64,000 nucleotides of DNA from the NCBI RefSeq assembly GCF_051622035.1, contig NC_135365.1:7099501-7163500 (forward strand), in the 5' to 3' direction. Positions 1 through 10,365 of the stretch are shown here, one piece after another. A model generated the notes under the pieces. It searched no databases. It was not told where the DNA came from and saw nothing but the letters and a program-made list of their open reading frames with translations. The translations under genes and the position numbers were made by a program. How positions within the stretch are numbered: the first letter of the stretch is position 1; each line of letters begins with the position of its first letter. This DNA is from Arctopsyche grandis (lineage: Eukaryota > Arthropoda > Insecta > Trichoptera > Hydropsychidae).

Positions 1-54
1 ATGAATTTCTCCATTTCATAAAAATCTTGTATGGGTGAGAGGGTGGTATTATTA

Positions 55-845
55 TATATAATATTTTTTGAATTAATTATAGTATTATTAATTACAGTAT
101 TTTTAGTATAATAATTATAGCATTTTTACTATAGGTAGTATTTTTGATTATAGTATTATTAATCATAGTATTTTCAAAGTTTTTCTTAGTTTCACTTGTT
201 TTAATTTTGAAATTTAAGTATAATATTTCAAATTATAATACTTTTAGATGTAGTACTTTAAATTGTAATATTTTTAATTATAGTTTATTTATTATCTAGT
301 ATACATATACATTATTTTTAATTTCAATTTAGTTTTTACGTGTTTTACACACAATCAACTAGGAATATTAATATTTTTACTTTAATATAAATTTTCAGAT
401 AGACGGTTATTTTACGAATAACTCGTAACATCAGAAGAAATCACAAAATCTGGATTGGGATCAAAATTGAGGTAAGACAATTATATTCATAATATCGACA
501 TGTTAATATTGAAATATTTAACAAAAACCAAATTTTCGACATAATGAACCTCCCTTTTTCATAATAATCTTGTAAGGGTGAGAGGGTGGTATTATTTTTT
601 GAATTAATTAAAGTATAATTAATTACAGCGTTTTTTATTATGGTATATTAATCATAGTATTGTTTATTATAATGTTTTAAATATAATATTTTTGATTTTA
701 AAATTTCAAAGTATAGTATTTTAAATTATAATATTTTTAGATGTAGTATTTTAAACTCAAATATTTTTAATTATAGTATTTTTAATTTTAATATTTTTAA
801 TTATAGTATTTTGTATAATTATATTTTTAACTTATTATTTTTAAA
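55..845. repeat. AT-rich degenerate tandem repeats upstream of the SecA-like gene
   Basis: Two stretches (about 55-300 and 590-845) are built from variants of TAGTATTTTTAATTATAATA-like units of roughly 12-24 bp. The noncoding exon lies between them. The same arrays occur in unit B at about 12760-13030 and 13370-13650, where the second has about one extra 59-bp period. They are intronic or upstream sequence with no coding potential. Confidence 0.7.
399..471 (+). other. Putative noncoding 5' exon of the SecA-like gene
   Basis: The block is bounded by TTTTCAG at 393-398 and a GAG/GTAAGA donor at 472. It contains stop codons in all useful frames, so it would be 5' UTR. The next acceptor (AAATTTCAG ending at 851) sits 15 bp before the ATG. 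The block is conserved twice in unit B (12545-12618 and 13138-13216) with both splice signals, which supports a real exon. Confidence 0.55.
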
Positions 846-866
846 TTTCAGCGATCCAAAAAAAAG

Positions 867-3800
867 ATGGAAAATTTTGATGGACGGGAAGGATTCCAGA
901 ATGATAGTCGAATCGAGGTGACGAGAAAAACGGTGTTCAGCGAAGATGGCAAACAATACATCAAGGGAGAGTGGCAGGAAAACAATTTAACAAAAATATT
1001 ATCCTGTCAATTTAATACTACGTTCACCGATGAAAAGACGTTTTACATCAGAAATCAATCTCCAGGATATTTGTTTACAATAGATAGTGAAAATTTTATT
1101 GCTCGTGTACGTATTTCAGATACAACTGGTTTATATGTGGAAAATAGCTTTTTGGATAACGGTATCATATATGAGCTTTTACTTAACAGAATTAAAATAA
1201 CGGAAGTTGTAAAAGATGGTTTAATGAATAAAAAGAAACATTGCTACAAAGATTTCATTTCACTTATCAGTGACATTTGCCACAAGATTGGTGATGATAT
1301 CACTGTCAATGATGATATTTTACAAATATATATTGAAATTGGAAATATAAATGAAGTAGATGTGTCATTTAAGAATGCTTTGATTATGAATGAACTTGTC
1401 AAAAATGAATATGTTTCAGAGGAAATCAAAGCTATTGCGAGAACATTCATGAATATATTACGGTCTATTTATAAAAGATATGACATGCTACCAAATATAG
1501 AAATTTCCGAAATTGAGGATTTCAATCTTGCCAAAGAAGTGATAAAAATCATTGGTGAAGGACTAGAACACCATAAAAGAACTTTACATGACAATTATTT
1601 TATTTTTTTCGACAATAACAACTTCAACGATTTATCAGCAAAGCAGCTTCTATTTATAACAAAAACTGACATGAAAATGATTTCAGATCTTGCATCTGTC
1701 TCTGACAATAAATGTTTTTCTAAAATTTTAAACCTGTTACAAGCCTTTTTCATCAAAAATGTTGAAGCCGCTACGAAATACGTTTCTTATAGAAATATGG
1801 CACCAATGTTCAATTCAGTTTCTTATTACATTTTTAAAAGCTTCACTGAGCTTATCGAAACCATAAGCAGTATTACAAAAACATCTGTTGAAAATACTTT
1901 GAATATCATACAAACACATTCTACTATAAACTGGGAATCCCCCTGTTCCTTAGATTTGTCCATGGAAAGACAGTGTCGCTTCATCTTTCAATTGATTACG
2001 TTTTTCAGTAAAGGTTCAAACAAAAAATATGAATACACGTTTAAATTTTTAACGTCTAAAAACGATCAAAAAAAATTTAAGAAATTATTAAATTTAAATG
2101 TCACCCGTCGTATATTTAATGTTGAATTTGCAAGTATACCAGAAGACCGACGCATATGGTTATACTTACTCGATGATGCAATGTCCATAGAAAGGAATGA
2201 TAAGTGTTTTGAAAATTTTCAACCCGTGTTGTCTGATTTTGTGAATTACATCAGCAAATCCGATAGCTCTTTGGAAGTATTTCGAAACTTCACCCACAAC
2301 CTCATACAGTTTATCGTAAGTGCAAATCCTTATCTAAAAAACAAAATTTTGGAAGGAGACCGAAGTATCCTGGTGCAACAGATGGAGCATATCAAGCGAT
2401 TAACAAGAGATTTTCAAATTAATAACGACGCATTTGTTAGTCTGAGAAACGTGATTGAAGAATATAACCAGTACTGGAAAAGAAAAGAAACAATTATACA
2501 AAAAATCGATTGTACATTTGATTATGAACCACACAAATCGAAAATGAATGCGCTGTCTCATAAATTACGTGAAATAATCTTAAATGTCCTTCGCAAAAAT
2601 GTAAGTCCATCTAAACTCATAAGGTTCTTTAGATCGTACAATGAGTTTTTAGATGATTTTGATGATATAAATTTTGATTGGTTCGTTAAGATTCAAACGA
2701 GTGAGAATACCATAATGAATCCTAAGATTGGTGAGACGATAGAACTAGTGAGGAATAAATTATCTCACGGGAAAGCTTCTTACAAAGTAACAAAGCCTGA
2801 ACTGTTTTTAAAGCACTTTGAGAACACAGACGATCGCCATTACATCATCGAAGTGCTTGAAGAACTGATTAAATATGTAAATGAACTTTTGATTAAAACA
2901 CAATGGTTAAATAATCATGACCTAAGCGATGACGAAAATGTGATGGCTTCCAGTCTGCTGATTTCGGCCATAAAAAGTTCTTTTCTTTATTTGAAAGAAC
3001 AACCTGACTATATTTCGTTCGAATCATTCCTCGAAGATAGCACGAAGCCTTTTGCTAGTCTTATACGAAACAGCAATTCCTACGAAGACTTTGAGAAGCG
3101 GTCGACTGTGGTAAAGCAATCTTTTTGGTACATAAGAAAGCAAGATGAGATTAATATTGATGAGGCTTTAAAACTTTACAATCAGCTGTCGTATAACAAA
3201 ATACTCGTCGAGGATTCTGAGATTTTGAAGACTTGCTACAAATATTACTTGGAAGAGTATGAAAAATGTATGGGAGAATGTTTAGGAATGCTGCAAGAAG
3301 ATAAAATTAAATTCCTAGTCGATGGCTTGAACAGCACCAAGACGAATTTGAAAATAAAAGAGTGGACATCTGAATATAAAAGGTCACAATTGCTGTACCA
3401 GCTTGCTTGGTTAGCTGCTTTGTGGTCCGTGCTAGTTTCGAAGGATATCGAATGCACTAAAAAGTATTTAAAACCACATTGCATTCAAATACTATGCATT
3501 TTGTTAATGCTTAACGTAGAAAGTAATGCCTCACTTGACAATAAATGCTTCGCACAAGTCTTAACTGGTCAGGGAAAATCTTTAATACTGGGATTGCTCT
3601 CATCTTTGTTAGCGCTCTCGGGACACGAAGTGGCTCTGATTTGTTACAGCAAGTATTTGGCGAAACGAGACGATGAAAGCTTTGCCCCGTATTTAGGGAC
3701 ATTGGACATCCTGTCTAAGATAACTTATGGAACATTTGAAGATATGTCTAATAAACTGATTGCTCCTGTATTAAACAAAAAAACATACGGGTTACGGTAT

Positions 3801-5219
3801 CTGGTTAAAAAAAGAGTCTGTGAAGACGATAATTTTAAAATTTTGAATACACCAAACAATATGACCGATACTGTATTACTGATTGATGAAGTTGACGTGT
3901 TTTTTTCGAAAGAGTTTTACGGCAATACCTATAATCCATGTGTCAGCATTGAAATGAAAGCCATCGCCGATATACAGTTAAAAATATGGGGTTTAGTTAA
4001 AGAACGTTGTAGTAAAATTACTGTTGTGAAAAAGGTACAAGAGTATATTCAATTTGAATTAAATTCAGTAAATGAAGAGTTTTTAAAATTCGAAGAATTC
4101 AGATGTAGACCTAATGAATATTTACTTTTGGTAACTGCTGACAATAATACCATCACGGAAAAGAAATATACAAACCGAACTCTATTTAATGAACATCTCC
4201 ACGAAATGATTGATTGCGCGATAAGTGTGTCAATAGAAAATGATAATTCGAAATTCAATAAAAAATTTAAATTGACTGATAATGGAAATATTTGTTTCAG
4301 AGAATATGACGGTATTTACTATGAAAATTTCCGTTCGTATTATGATGTGTTTTGCTATTTCAAATTGAAGAAAGTTAATTTCAACACTAACAATTACACT
4401 AACTATGGCTATTTAACGATAGACAGTGGACAAATTTCCTATGCAAATTTACCAAAGCAGTATTCTTGTATGCTTGGAGTCACTGGCACTCTCGTGTCAT
4501 TGAACGATTACGAAAAACAGACAATCCATAATATTTACAATGTAAAGAAAACATTCAGTATGCCATCTGTATTCGGGGCCTCTAATTTAAAATTTGACGA
4601 AAAGGCCGATTTTGTCGTTTTGAATACAAAAGCAGCCTGGTTTGAAAGGATATATTCCAGTGTAAGTTCTCAAATTGCCAAAGACAGGTCAGTTTTGATA
4701 TTCTTCGATACAGATATTGAAATAAACGAGTTCATAAAAGAGCACGGGGGTAAATTTGACCGGTTAAACGTTTTAACTGGCAACACTAATGCTGACGAAG
4801 TGGAACGATTGATTGAAGAAGCCGCCATTTCTAAAACAACCACACTGGCAACTAGGAGTATGGGTCGTGGCGTTGACTATAAATCCAGTGTCCGTGTGGA
4901 GAAAAATGGTGGTTTGCATGTCATACAAACATTCTTTTCACTTGATATCAAAGAAGAGATTCAAATTAAAGGGCGTACCGCTCGTAAGGATAATAAAGGT
5001 AGTTATGAGTTGATTACTCTTCTTAGTGTACTGATAAATTCAAATTTAGTGACTAGAAAGACTAATAAAGCCAGAATAGATTACCAAGTACTAAATAGTG
5101 CTAGGCATGATCAAGTTAATGTTCAAGGAATAAAAGCTTTGGAATCAGTTATGAAAGCTGAAGATAATCATAACAAAACGATGCAATATTTAAAGTCTTT
5201 TTACTGTAACACTGAATAA
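867..5219 (+). CDS. SecA-like DEAD-motor ATPase, 1450 aa, single coding exon
   Basis: The C-terminal ~570 residues read as the SecA superfamily-2 motor. Walker A is TGQGKS at 900-905, where bacterial SecA usually has GEGKT. It is followed by a YLAKRD string near 930. Walker B is LLIDEVD with D1007-E1008, GVTGT is at 1204-1208, SMGRGVDY at about 1331-1338, and QIKGRTAR at 1366-1373. Residues 1 to about 880 are charged, probably helical, and match nothing I recognise. I see no signal peptide, membrane segment or SecA C-terminal zinc-binding tail. The start is chosen because ATG 867 lies just after a good splice acceptor and begins the frame shared with unit B. SecA in bacteria drives preprotein export through SecYEG; eukaryotic cytosol has no such pathway, so the role here is unknown. 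Noncoding introns, insect SINEs and a tandem copy argue against bacterial contamination. Assignment to the SecA motor family is firm; function is open. Confidence 0.88.
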   Translation: MENFDGREGFQNDSRIEVTRKTVFSEDGKQYIKGEWQENNLTKILSCQFNTTFTDEKTFYIRNQSPGYLFTIDSENFIARVRISDTTGLYVENSFLDNGIIYELLLNRIKITEVVKDGLMNKKKHCYKDFISLISDICHKIGDDITVNDDILQIYIEIGNINEVDVSFKNALIMNELVKNEYVSEEIKAIARTFMNILRSIYKRYDMLPNIEISEIEDFNLAKEVIKIIGEGLEHHKRTLHDNYFIFFDNNNFNDLSAKQLLFITKTDMKMISDLASVSDNKCFSKILNLLQAFFIKNVEAATKYVSYRNMAPMFNSVSYYIFKSFTELIETISSITKTSVENTLNIIQTHSTINWESPCSLDLSMERQCRFIFQLITFFSKGSNKKYEYTFKFLTSKNDQKKFKKLLNLNVTRRIFNVEFASIPEDRRIWLYLLDDAMSIERNDKCFENFQPVLSDFVNYISKSDSSLEVFRNFTHNLIQFIVSANPYLKNKILEGDRSILVQQMEHIKRLTRDFQINNDAFVSLRNVIEEYNQYWKRKETIIQKIDCTFDYEPHKSKMNALSHKLREIILNVLRKNVSPSKLIRFFRSYNEFLDDFDDINFDWFVKIQTSENTIMNPKIGETIELVRNKLSHGKASYKVTKPELFLKHFENTDDRHYIIEVLEELIKYVNELLIKTQWLNNHDLSDDENVMASSLLISAIKSSFLYLKEQPDYISFESFLEDSTKPFASLIRNSNSYEDFEKRSTVVKQSFWYIRKQDEINIDEALKLYNQLSYNKILVEDSEILKTCYKYYLEEYEKCMGECLGMLQEDKIKFLVDGLNSTKTNLKIKEWTSEYKRSQLLYQLAWLAALWSVLVSKDIECTKKYLKPHCIQILCILLMLNVESNASLDNKCFAQVLTGQGKSLILGLLSSLLALSGHEVALICYSKYLAKRDDESFAPYLGTLDILSKITYGTFEDMSNKLIAPVLNKKTYGLRYLVKKRVCEDDNFKILNTPNNMTDTVLLIDEVDVFFSKEFYGNTYNPCVSIEMKAIADIQLKIWGLVKERCSKITVVKKVQEYIQFELNSVNEEFLKFEEFRCRPNEYLLLVTADNNTITEKKYTNRTLFNEHLHEMIDCAISVSIENDNSKFNKKFKLTDNGNICFREYDGIYYENFRSYYDVFCYFKLKKVNFNTNNYTNYGYLTIDSGQISYANLPKQYSCMLGVTGTLVSLNDYEKQTIHNIYNVKKTFSMPSVFGASNLKFDEKADFVVLNTKAAWFERIYSSVSSQIAKDRSVLIFFDTDIEINEFIKEHGGKFDRLNVLTGNTNADEVERLIEEAAISKTTTLATRSMGRGVDYKSSVRVEKNGGLHVIQTFFSLDIKEEIQIKGRTARKDNKGSYELITLLSVLINSNLVTRKTNKARIDYQVLNSARHDQVNVQGIKALESVMKAEDNHNKTMQYLKSFYCNTE

Positions 5220-5221
5220 CC

Positions 5222-5675
5222 AGCAACGTGGACTAGTGGTTAGCATATATACTTTCGAACATAGTGGTCACGGGATTGAGTCCCACTGGTTGCTGCTGGC
5301 CAGACCTTGATTTGTGACTCCAGGTCGGTGTTTCCTATTAGAGTTTGCCAATTTATCTAATTTTCATTGAAACGGTTCCAACAAATTTGCAACCTTTACC
5401 CATTTCTCCCAATTTTAGAGTTTTCAGCTTCCGAACTTTGCTGATTCGTATAAAAATGCTGCATATTTGTTCATGAAATTTGACGATTTATATAAAAAAA
5501 TTGATCCGAAAATGTAAGTTTATCCAAAAATGTATCCATAGAGTTATCTATGTATGTATGTATGGTGCATTGTTAAAATTATTCGAAAAATTGTATTTCA
5601 ATGTTTGTAACTAGCCAGGAAGGCGCATTCGGGTTTACGTGTTAGGCCTTCTTGGTATGTATATGTATGTAAAAA
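5222..5675 (+). mobile_element. tRNA-derived SINE inserted at the stop codon of the SecA-like gene
   Basis: A tRNA-like head carries an A box (GGACTAGTGGTTAG) and a B box (GGGATTGAGTCCC). A body follows with GAGTTTGCCAATTTATCT and GAAACGGTTCC, and the family 3' end is GGAAGGCGCATTCGGG...GGCCTTCTTGGTAT. It starts within 3 nt of the TAA at 5217-5219. Unit B lacks it: there the sequence runs directly from CTGAATAA into CTGTTTTCCTTC. The insertion is therefore later than the duplication, and it now forms the start of the 3' UTR of this copy. The head differs from that of the other SINEs here, so it may be a subfamily. Confidence 0.85.
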
Positions 5676-5998
5676 AAAATGTTTTCCTTCTTTTATTATA
5701 GTAAATGTGTATTTAACTATGGTACATCACTATAATGATTTTATTATATGTGAGTACATATATATACATTTTTTTTTTACTTGTTATAAAAAGATTGTAT
5801 AGATCTGGTTGAGGTACATACGTATATGTATGCATATTGTTTTGTGATAAGTATTAATCATTTTACAGTTCCTAAAAACACCATTTTGTATTGCTATTTT
5901 CGAAATTACTTATTACTGATCGAAATTACTATTATTAGTGTGAGAGTTAAAACGAATCCAAACGATGATGCATATGTATACATATTTATTTATTTAGA

Positions 5999-6500
5999 AA
6001 TACTTGGGTGAGACGGCGTAGCCGATGGACCAAAAATATATGTATTTATTTTCGATGTGATATATGTATGTAAGTAAGTAATGTAAGATTTCAACATTGT
6101 AATAATTTTATTGCTTAAATGTTATAATACAGTATTAGATACATGAATTAAAAAAAAAAAGTATAAAAACATGTATAACGTAGTCTATAAACAATAAAAA
6201 GTATTTCAAAATAAAAAAAAAATACTTGGGAGAGGCGGTTAACTTAAGAACAAAATATATTTATTTATTTTCAATGTGATATGTAAGCTTTCATAATTGT
6301 AATAATGTTATTGCATACACGTATTTGAAGAAAATGTATTTATAAACAATAAAAATAATTTCAAAATCAAAGAATACTTAAGAGTAGTTGGCATAGCCGA
6401 TGGACACAAAATATATGTATTTATTTTTGATATGATATGTAAGTTTTCATCATTGTAATAATATCATTGTTTAAATGTTATAATACAATATTGGATATAT
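5999..6500. repeat. Three diverged tandem repeats (~130-220 bp) 3' of the SecA-like gene
   Basis: Units begin AATACTT(GGG/AAG) with a GGCATAGCCGATGGA-like string and continue through ATATATGTATTTATTTT, TCATTGTAATAAT and TAAACAATAAAAA. Starts lie near 5999, 6221 and 6373. Each unit carries AATAAA strings that could act as polyadenylation signals. The array is shared with unit B. Confidence 0.7.
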
Positions 6501-6599
6501 TTGAAGTTTGTTTTAACTTATTTTATTAGCCAATATTATTGTTGGTAGTGAACGACAGTCTCATTGCCATCAATCCCAATGATGTTTAACTTCAAAATC

Positions 6600-7147
6600 A
6601 CAGCAAGTTGGAAAGATACTCTTGTTTCTTTCTTTTTATGAAGCATATTTTTTTATATAAGACCATGGAGTCAAAGGATGGAAAGATTTTAATGTACTAT
6701 GCAGTAAGTATTAAGGCGCATTGGGTTTACTTGTTAGACCTTCTTGGTATAAATATATAAATAAAATTTGAAATCCAGCAATCGGCATTAACCAGTGGTG
6801 TAGTCGGGGCAGGTCGCCGCTCTGGCACTTTGATTGATATGAAAATTGTTTTATGAGTAAATTTAAAAAATATTTTGGCTAATATTACTAACACTTGAGA
6901 TGAGAAGAATAAGAGGCGACTTAATTGAAGTCTTTAAAATAATATATAATCATCATAATTGTCCTATGTCCAAACTCATTACGTTCAATGAAAACACTCA
7001 TCTCAGAGGTCACACTCTCATACTCCAAAAAGAAAAATCGAATAAATTGATCAGATATTCCTTCTTTTAAGAGTGGTTAAAATTTGGAGTAGTCATGGGG
7101 TTAATGACCCTCGCCCTAGAAATTACATAATGTACATACATACTTAT
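6600..7147. other. Spacer with SINE and hAT fragments
   Basis: No gene is visible. A diverged SINE 3' end lies at about 6712-6755 (GCGCATTGGGTTTACTTGTTAGACC). A hAT-like end, CAGTGGTGTAGTCGGGGC, starts at 6793 without a partner I could find. Confidence 0.5.
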
Positions 7148-7588
7148 CAGTGGCGTAGCTACCGCGCCCGCAGACCCCGCAATGCGGGGGGCGCCGAGAC
7201 CTGGGGGGCGCCACAAAGCACCCTTTTGAACGTCAGTGCCACTTTTCAACCTATTTGCTGAGAATTCTCTCTTATTCTTATATATCTTTTTTCAATGTGT
7301 AAACAATAAAAAAAATTATAACCAATAAAATTTCGCTGTCACCATTAACAGGTGGGAAGTTTTTAAGGAAAATTCACCATCAGTTACTTAAAACAGATTG
7401 TGCACTGCTTGTTGGTCGTCCAGATTAAACTATTAATGTACTTCGATATATAGGTACATATACCGATACGTAAAAAAGGTATAAATTATTAATTTGGAAA
7501 GTTGTTTTGCTGTAAGTAAATAATATGAATATATGGGGGGGGGGGGGCGCCTTAAAATATTATGCGGGGGGGCACCAGGAATTCACTG
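7148..7588. mobile_element. hAT-like MITE with exact 8-bp TSD
   Basis: The element starts CAGTGGCGTAGCTACCGCGC and ends ...GGAATTCACTG. It is flanked on both sides by ATACTTAT (7140-7147 and 7589-7596), the 8-bp duplication typical of hAT. Both ends are G/C-rich with GCGGGGGGCGCC-type blocks in inverted orientation, and a 14-base G run lies near 7535. No transposase is encoded. Confidence 0.85.
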
Positions 7589-7596
7589 ATACTTAT

Positions 7597-8277
7597 ATAT
7601 GTAAAATCAAAATTATATATTTTTGTTTGTGTAATTCAGTTAAAATAAAGTTTTACAAATAAATAAGCTAATAATAATAATTTTATAACAGATTAAACGT
7701 TTTATTATTGAAAAAAATGTGTTTGTATTACAAATAATGAATGGCCCCCACCCTACCAATTTTCTGGACCCGCCCCTGCTTGCTAGCATATTAAATCTTA
7801 CACATAGTGCTCTTCTTTGCCTTTAGATGTCACAATTATCGAAGATATTCTCCATCAGCAGGCAAAAATTGTAAATAACTAATCCAATTTTTATACGATT
7901 AATATTACCTATGATTGGCAGCACTAGACGGGCGCTTAATATAGCTATGGGATGATCCGCTACTGCGTATGGGTTATGGGTGCTGTGATTATTCCGCACA
8001 AATCGATCTCGCACACGTCACTAAAATCACGATCACGGAATATTTGAGACCTGCAAATTCCATTCACCGAAAGCAGGGCCGTGTGGCAGATTTTCTCAGT
8101 ATGATACAAGTCTTTGAGATGCCGCCCCCAAAAAATGTTTATACCTTCGATTGTTATTTAAACTGCACAAAATGTACGAATGCTATTTTTATTTTGAAAA
8201 TACAAAATACTTTAAAATAATGATATCAACTATGACAATCAACTACAACAATCTGCTGTAACAATGTAACATGTAAC
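7597..8277. other. Spacer, no gene recognised
   Basis: A hAT-like terminus (TTCTGGACCCGCCCCTG, about 7761-7777) is present without a clear mate. Short open frames at 7969-8220 show no domain or splice context. Confidence 0.45.
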
Positions 8278-8363
8278 CAGTGGTGACATCCCAATTTTGG
8301 AACAACGAGTTTCCAAATTTTTTTTTCAAAAAATTTATTTTGAAAATATGTATATATGTACAT

Positions 8364-9538
8364 CAGCGGTTTCCAAAGTGGGAGGCGCACCTCCCTGGGG
8401 AGGCGCGGACTATTGCCAGGGGAGGCACCAAAACTTTTTAATAAAAAAATAATTTTCATACCATAATATCTACAAATAAATAAAACTTCATATCGTAGCT
8501 TAACAGTAAAAATTCAATGCATGAATGTTTATATTTATTTTTCTTTCATTTTTATATATACATTTAATTAGCAACCTTTCTCGAAGAAAACCAATATGAA
8601 GAGGCACATTTGTGGACGAACGATAATTTTATCGTTAAACTTACCTATTTGGTTGAAATTTTTGGAAAATTGAGCGGTTTAAATAAATCAATCCAGGGAT
8701 CACAAATACATCCACTTGTTCAAAAAGACAAAGTAAAAGCTTTCATTAAAAAGTTGAAGTTATGGAAATCAAATTTACAAAAGAATGAGTTGGATATGTT
8801 TTCACTTTCCAAAGATTTCTGGGCCACAGCCAATATTGAAGCAATTAAAAATCTTTTTACTGACCACTTGAATGGTTTAGTGCTGCATTTTTCCAATTAT
8901 TTCAAAGACCTTGATGCCTCAAAGTTTTTGTGGATACAGAATCCGAAATCCTACAATGAAGAGGACGAATTCGAGCTGACAACCATCGAAAAAGAAAAAT
9001 TGATAGAATTATCATGCGATAGCTCACTAAAACAAAAGTTTCAAAATGAAACCATAATTAAAATTTAGATGAATCTTAGTGGAGAGTATGAATCTTTGTA
9101 TTGCAAAGCAATGCAAGTGCTTCTGCCGTTTGTAACTTCTTATTTATGCGAAACGGGCCTTTCGGCACTAGCTGCAATGAAAACCAAATATCGAGCCAGA
9201 TTAATAGTCGAAAAGGAGTTATGAGGGGCACTCCCCATATTGCCCCCAAGATTTGATAAACTTTGTGCCAATAAACAACAACATCCTTCGCATTAAATTT
9301 TGATGTATTAGATGTAGTTTAATTAGTAATTTAATATAAAAATAAATATACGTGTTCGTATAAATTTATGTTATAGCAAAACCTTTTTATTATTCTGTCT
9401 ATTTTAGTGCTCAGATTTTTTTTTAAATAAAGGTTTATTATTTAAAACGTGTCTATATTATTATATCTATTAAAAAATATAACGTAGGGAGGCGCAGAAA
9501 AAAGGGAGGCGTAGTAGCATAAAGTTTGGAAACCGCTA
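8364..9538 (+). mobile_element. Inner hAT element (Charlie/ZBED5-like) with transposase remnant
   Basis: The termini are CAGCGGTTTCCAAAGTGGGAGG at the left and TTTGGAAACCGCTA at the right, both next to GGGAGGCGC-type repeats. Flanks ATGTACAT (8356-8363) and ATATACAT (9539-9546) match at 7 of 8 positions. The element sits inside another hAT element and encodes the transposase fragment at 8577-9296. Confidence 0.85.
8577..9296 (+). pseudogene. hAT transposase C-terminal fragment, broken by two stops
   Basis: The open stretch 8610-9065 reads like the middle and C-terminal part of ZBED5/SCAND3-type hAT transposases: a YLVEIFGKLSGLN-like string, then KVKAFIKKLKLWK, then WIQNPKSYNEEDEF. After an in-frame TAG (9066-9068) the same frame continues as the hAT dimerisation region, with LLPFVTSYLCETGLSAL and MKTKYRARL. 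A TGA interrupts it at 9222-9224 and the frame closes at 9294-9296 with no frameshift. The N-terminal BED finger and first catalytic residues are missing. It is a decayed, internally deleted transposase that cannot make full-length protein. Confidence 0.85.
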
Positions 9539-9705
9539 ATATACATAGATACAATTATTTTTTTCGTCCAAGGCACATTTACATGAAAGTTCATTAAATT
9601 TTCAAGATATGTATAATTTTTGACAAAATTATATGAATTTTTAGATTAAATAACGGGTTTCCGGAAACCCATGGAAACCATTAGGGTGACACCACTGCAT
9701 GTAAC

Positions 9706-10365
9706 AATGACTGTAGTTGAAGTTAAAAGAGTAAAACTGTAGTAACTACAGTTTTACCCTTAATTACACCTCGTAATTCTTAAGATCATTTTCATTTATA
9801 TCTGATTCATTTTCAACCGCTAGTATTGACTGAAGACTAGTACAATAATTTTCTAGCGTTTTTCACCTATATCTTTGAGTTTTAAAACGTCATATAAAAA
9901 CTGAAAAATTTTGATATGGGTTTCCAGAAGCGTTAATCGTTAATTCAGAGAATTAAGGGTAATGTCCAGAATATAGTTGAAATATTTTATTTTAAATTTA
10001 TTCTCCTGTTTTTTTTAATCATTCAATAAATGCTGTGAAATGACTTGGACCTTTCATTTGGATCCCAAACGCAATAATACGCTACAATATTACATATTAC
10101 CGATTTTCGTTTAGCGATAACTATTGTCAGTGTGCGATCGCAACGTGCGAAATAATCCGTTTATTGTATTTATTATATGTATGAATTTTCTTTATAAGAA
10201 ACTAGTTGACTTTTAAGTATGAGTAAAACTATCAATTTAGAATGATTCATGAAATAGCTCCCTGTTCCATGGTTTGAATTTTTTTAACACGAGGAAATTG
10301 TTCGTTTTCGTGTATTTATTTTATTTAAATGAAAAAAAATTGTAACAAATCCGGATACATACACA
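9706..10365. other. Spacer, no gene recognised
   Basis: AT-rich sequence with a short hairpin near 9735-9765 (GTAAAACTGTAGTAACTACAGTTTTAC). Nothing else can be supported. Confidence 0.4.

Larger units (their letters stand above)
1..6600. repeat. Tandem duplication unit A (SecA-like locus)
   Basis: This block is repeated downstream as unit B (about 12540-17990). The match covers the AT-rich 5' flank, the noncoding exon, the coding region and the 3' flank of short tandem repeats. Homology runs off the left edge of the window and fades near 6600, after a shared GTAGTGAACGACAG string (6547; 17936 in unit B). Unit A is intact; unit B is rearranged. The offset is about 12.7 kb. Confidence 0.85.
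8278..9697. mobile_element. Outer hAT-like element carrying a nested hAT copy
   Basis: The termini are CAGTGGTGACATCCC at 8278 and GGGTGACACCACTG ending at 9697, which form an inverted repeat. The flanks are a perfect 8-bp duplication, CATGTAAC (8270-8277 and 9698-9705). Without the inner element (8364-9538) it would be a MITE of about 240 bp. Confidence 0.85.

Noticed and set aside
867-5219. Bacterial contamination or symbiont origin for the SecA-like gene
   Set aside because: AT-rich intron-like leader with splice signals, a SINE at its stop codon, insect elements on both sides and a tandem copy 12.7 kb away are all eukaryotic features.
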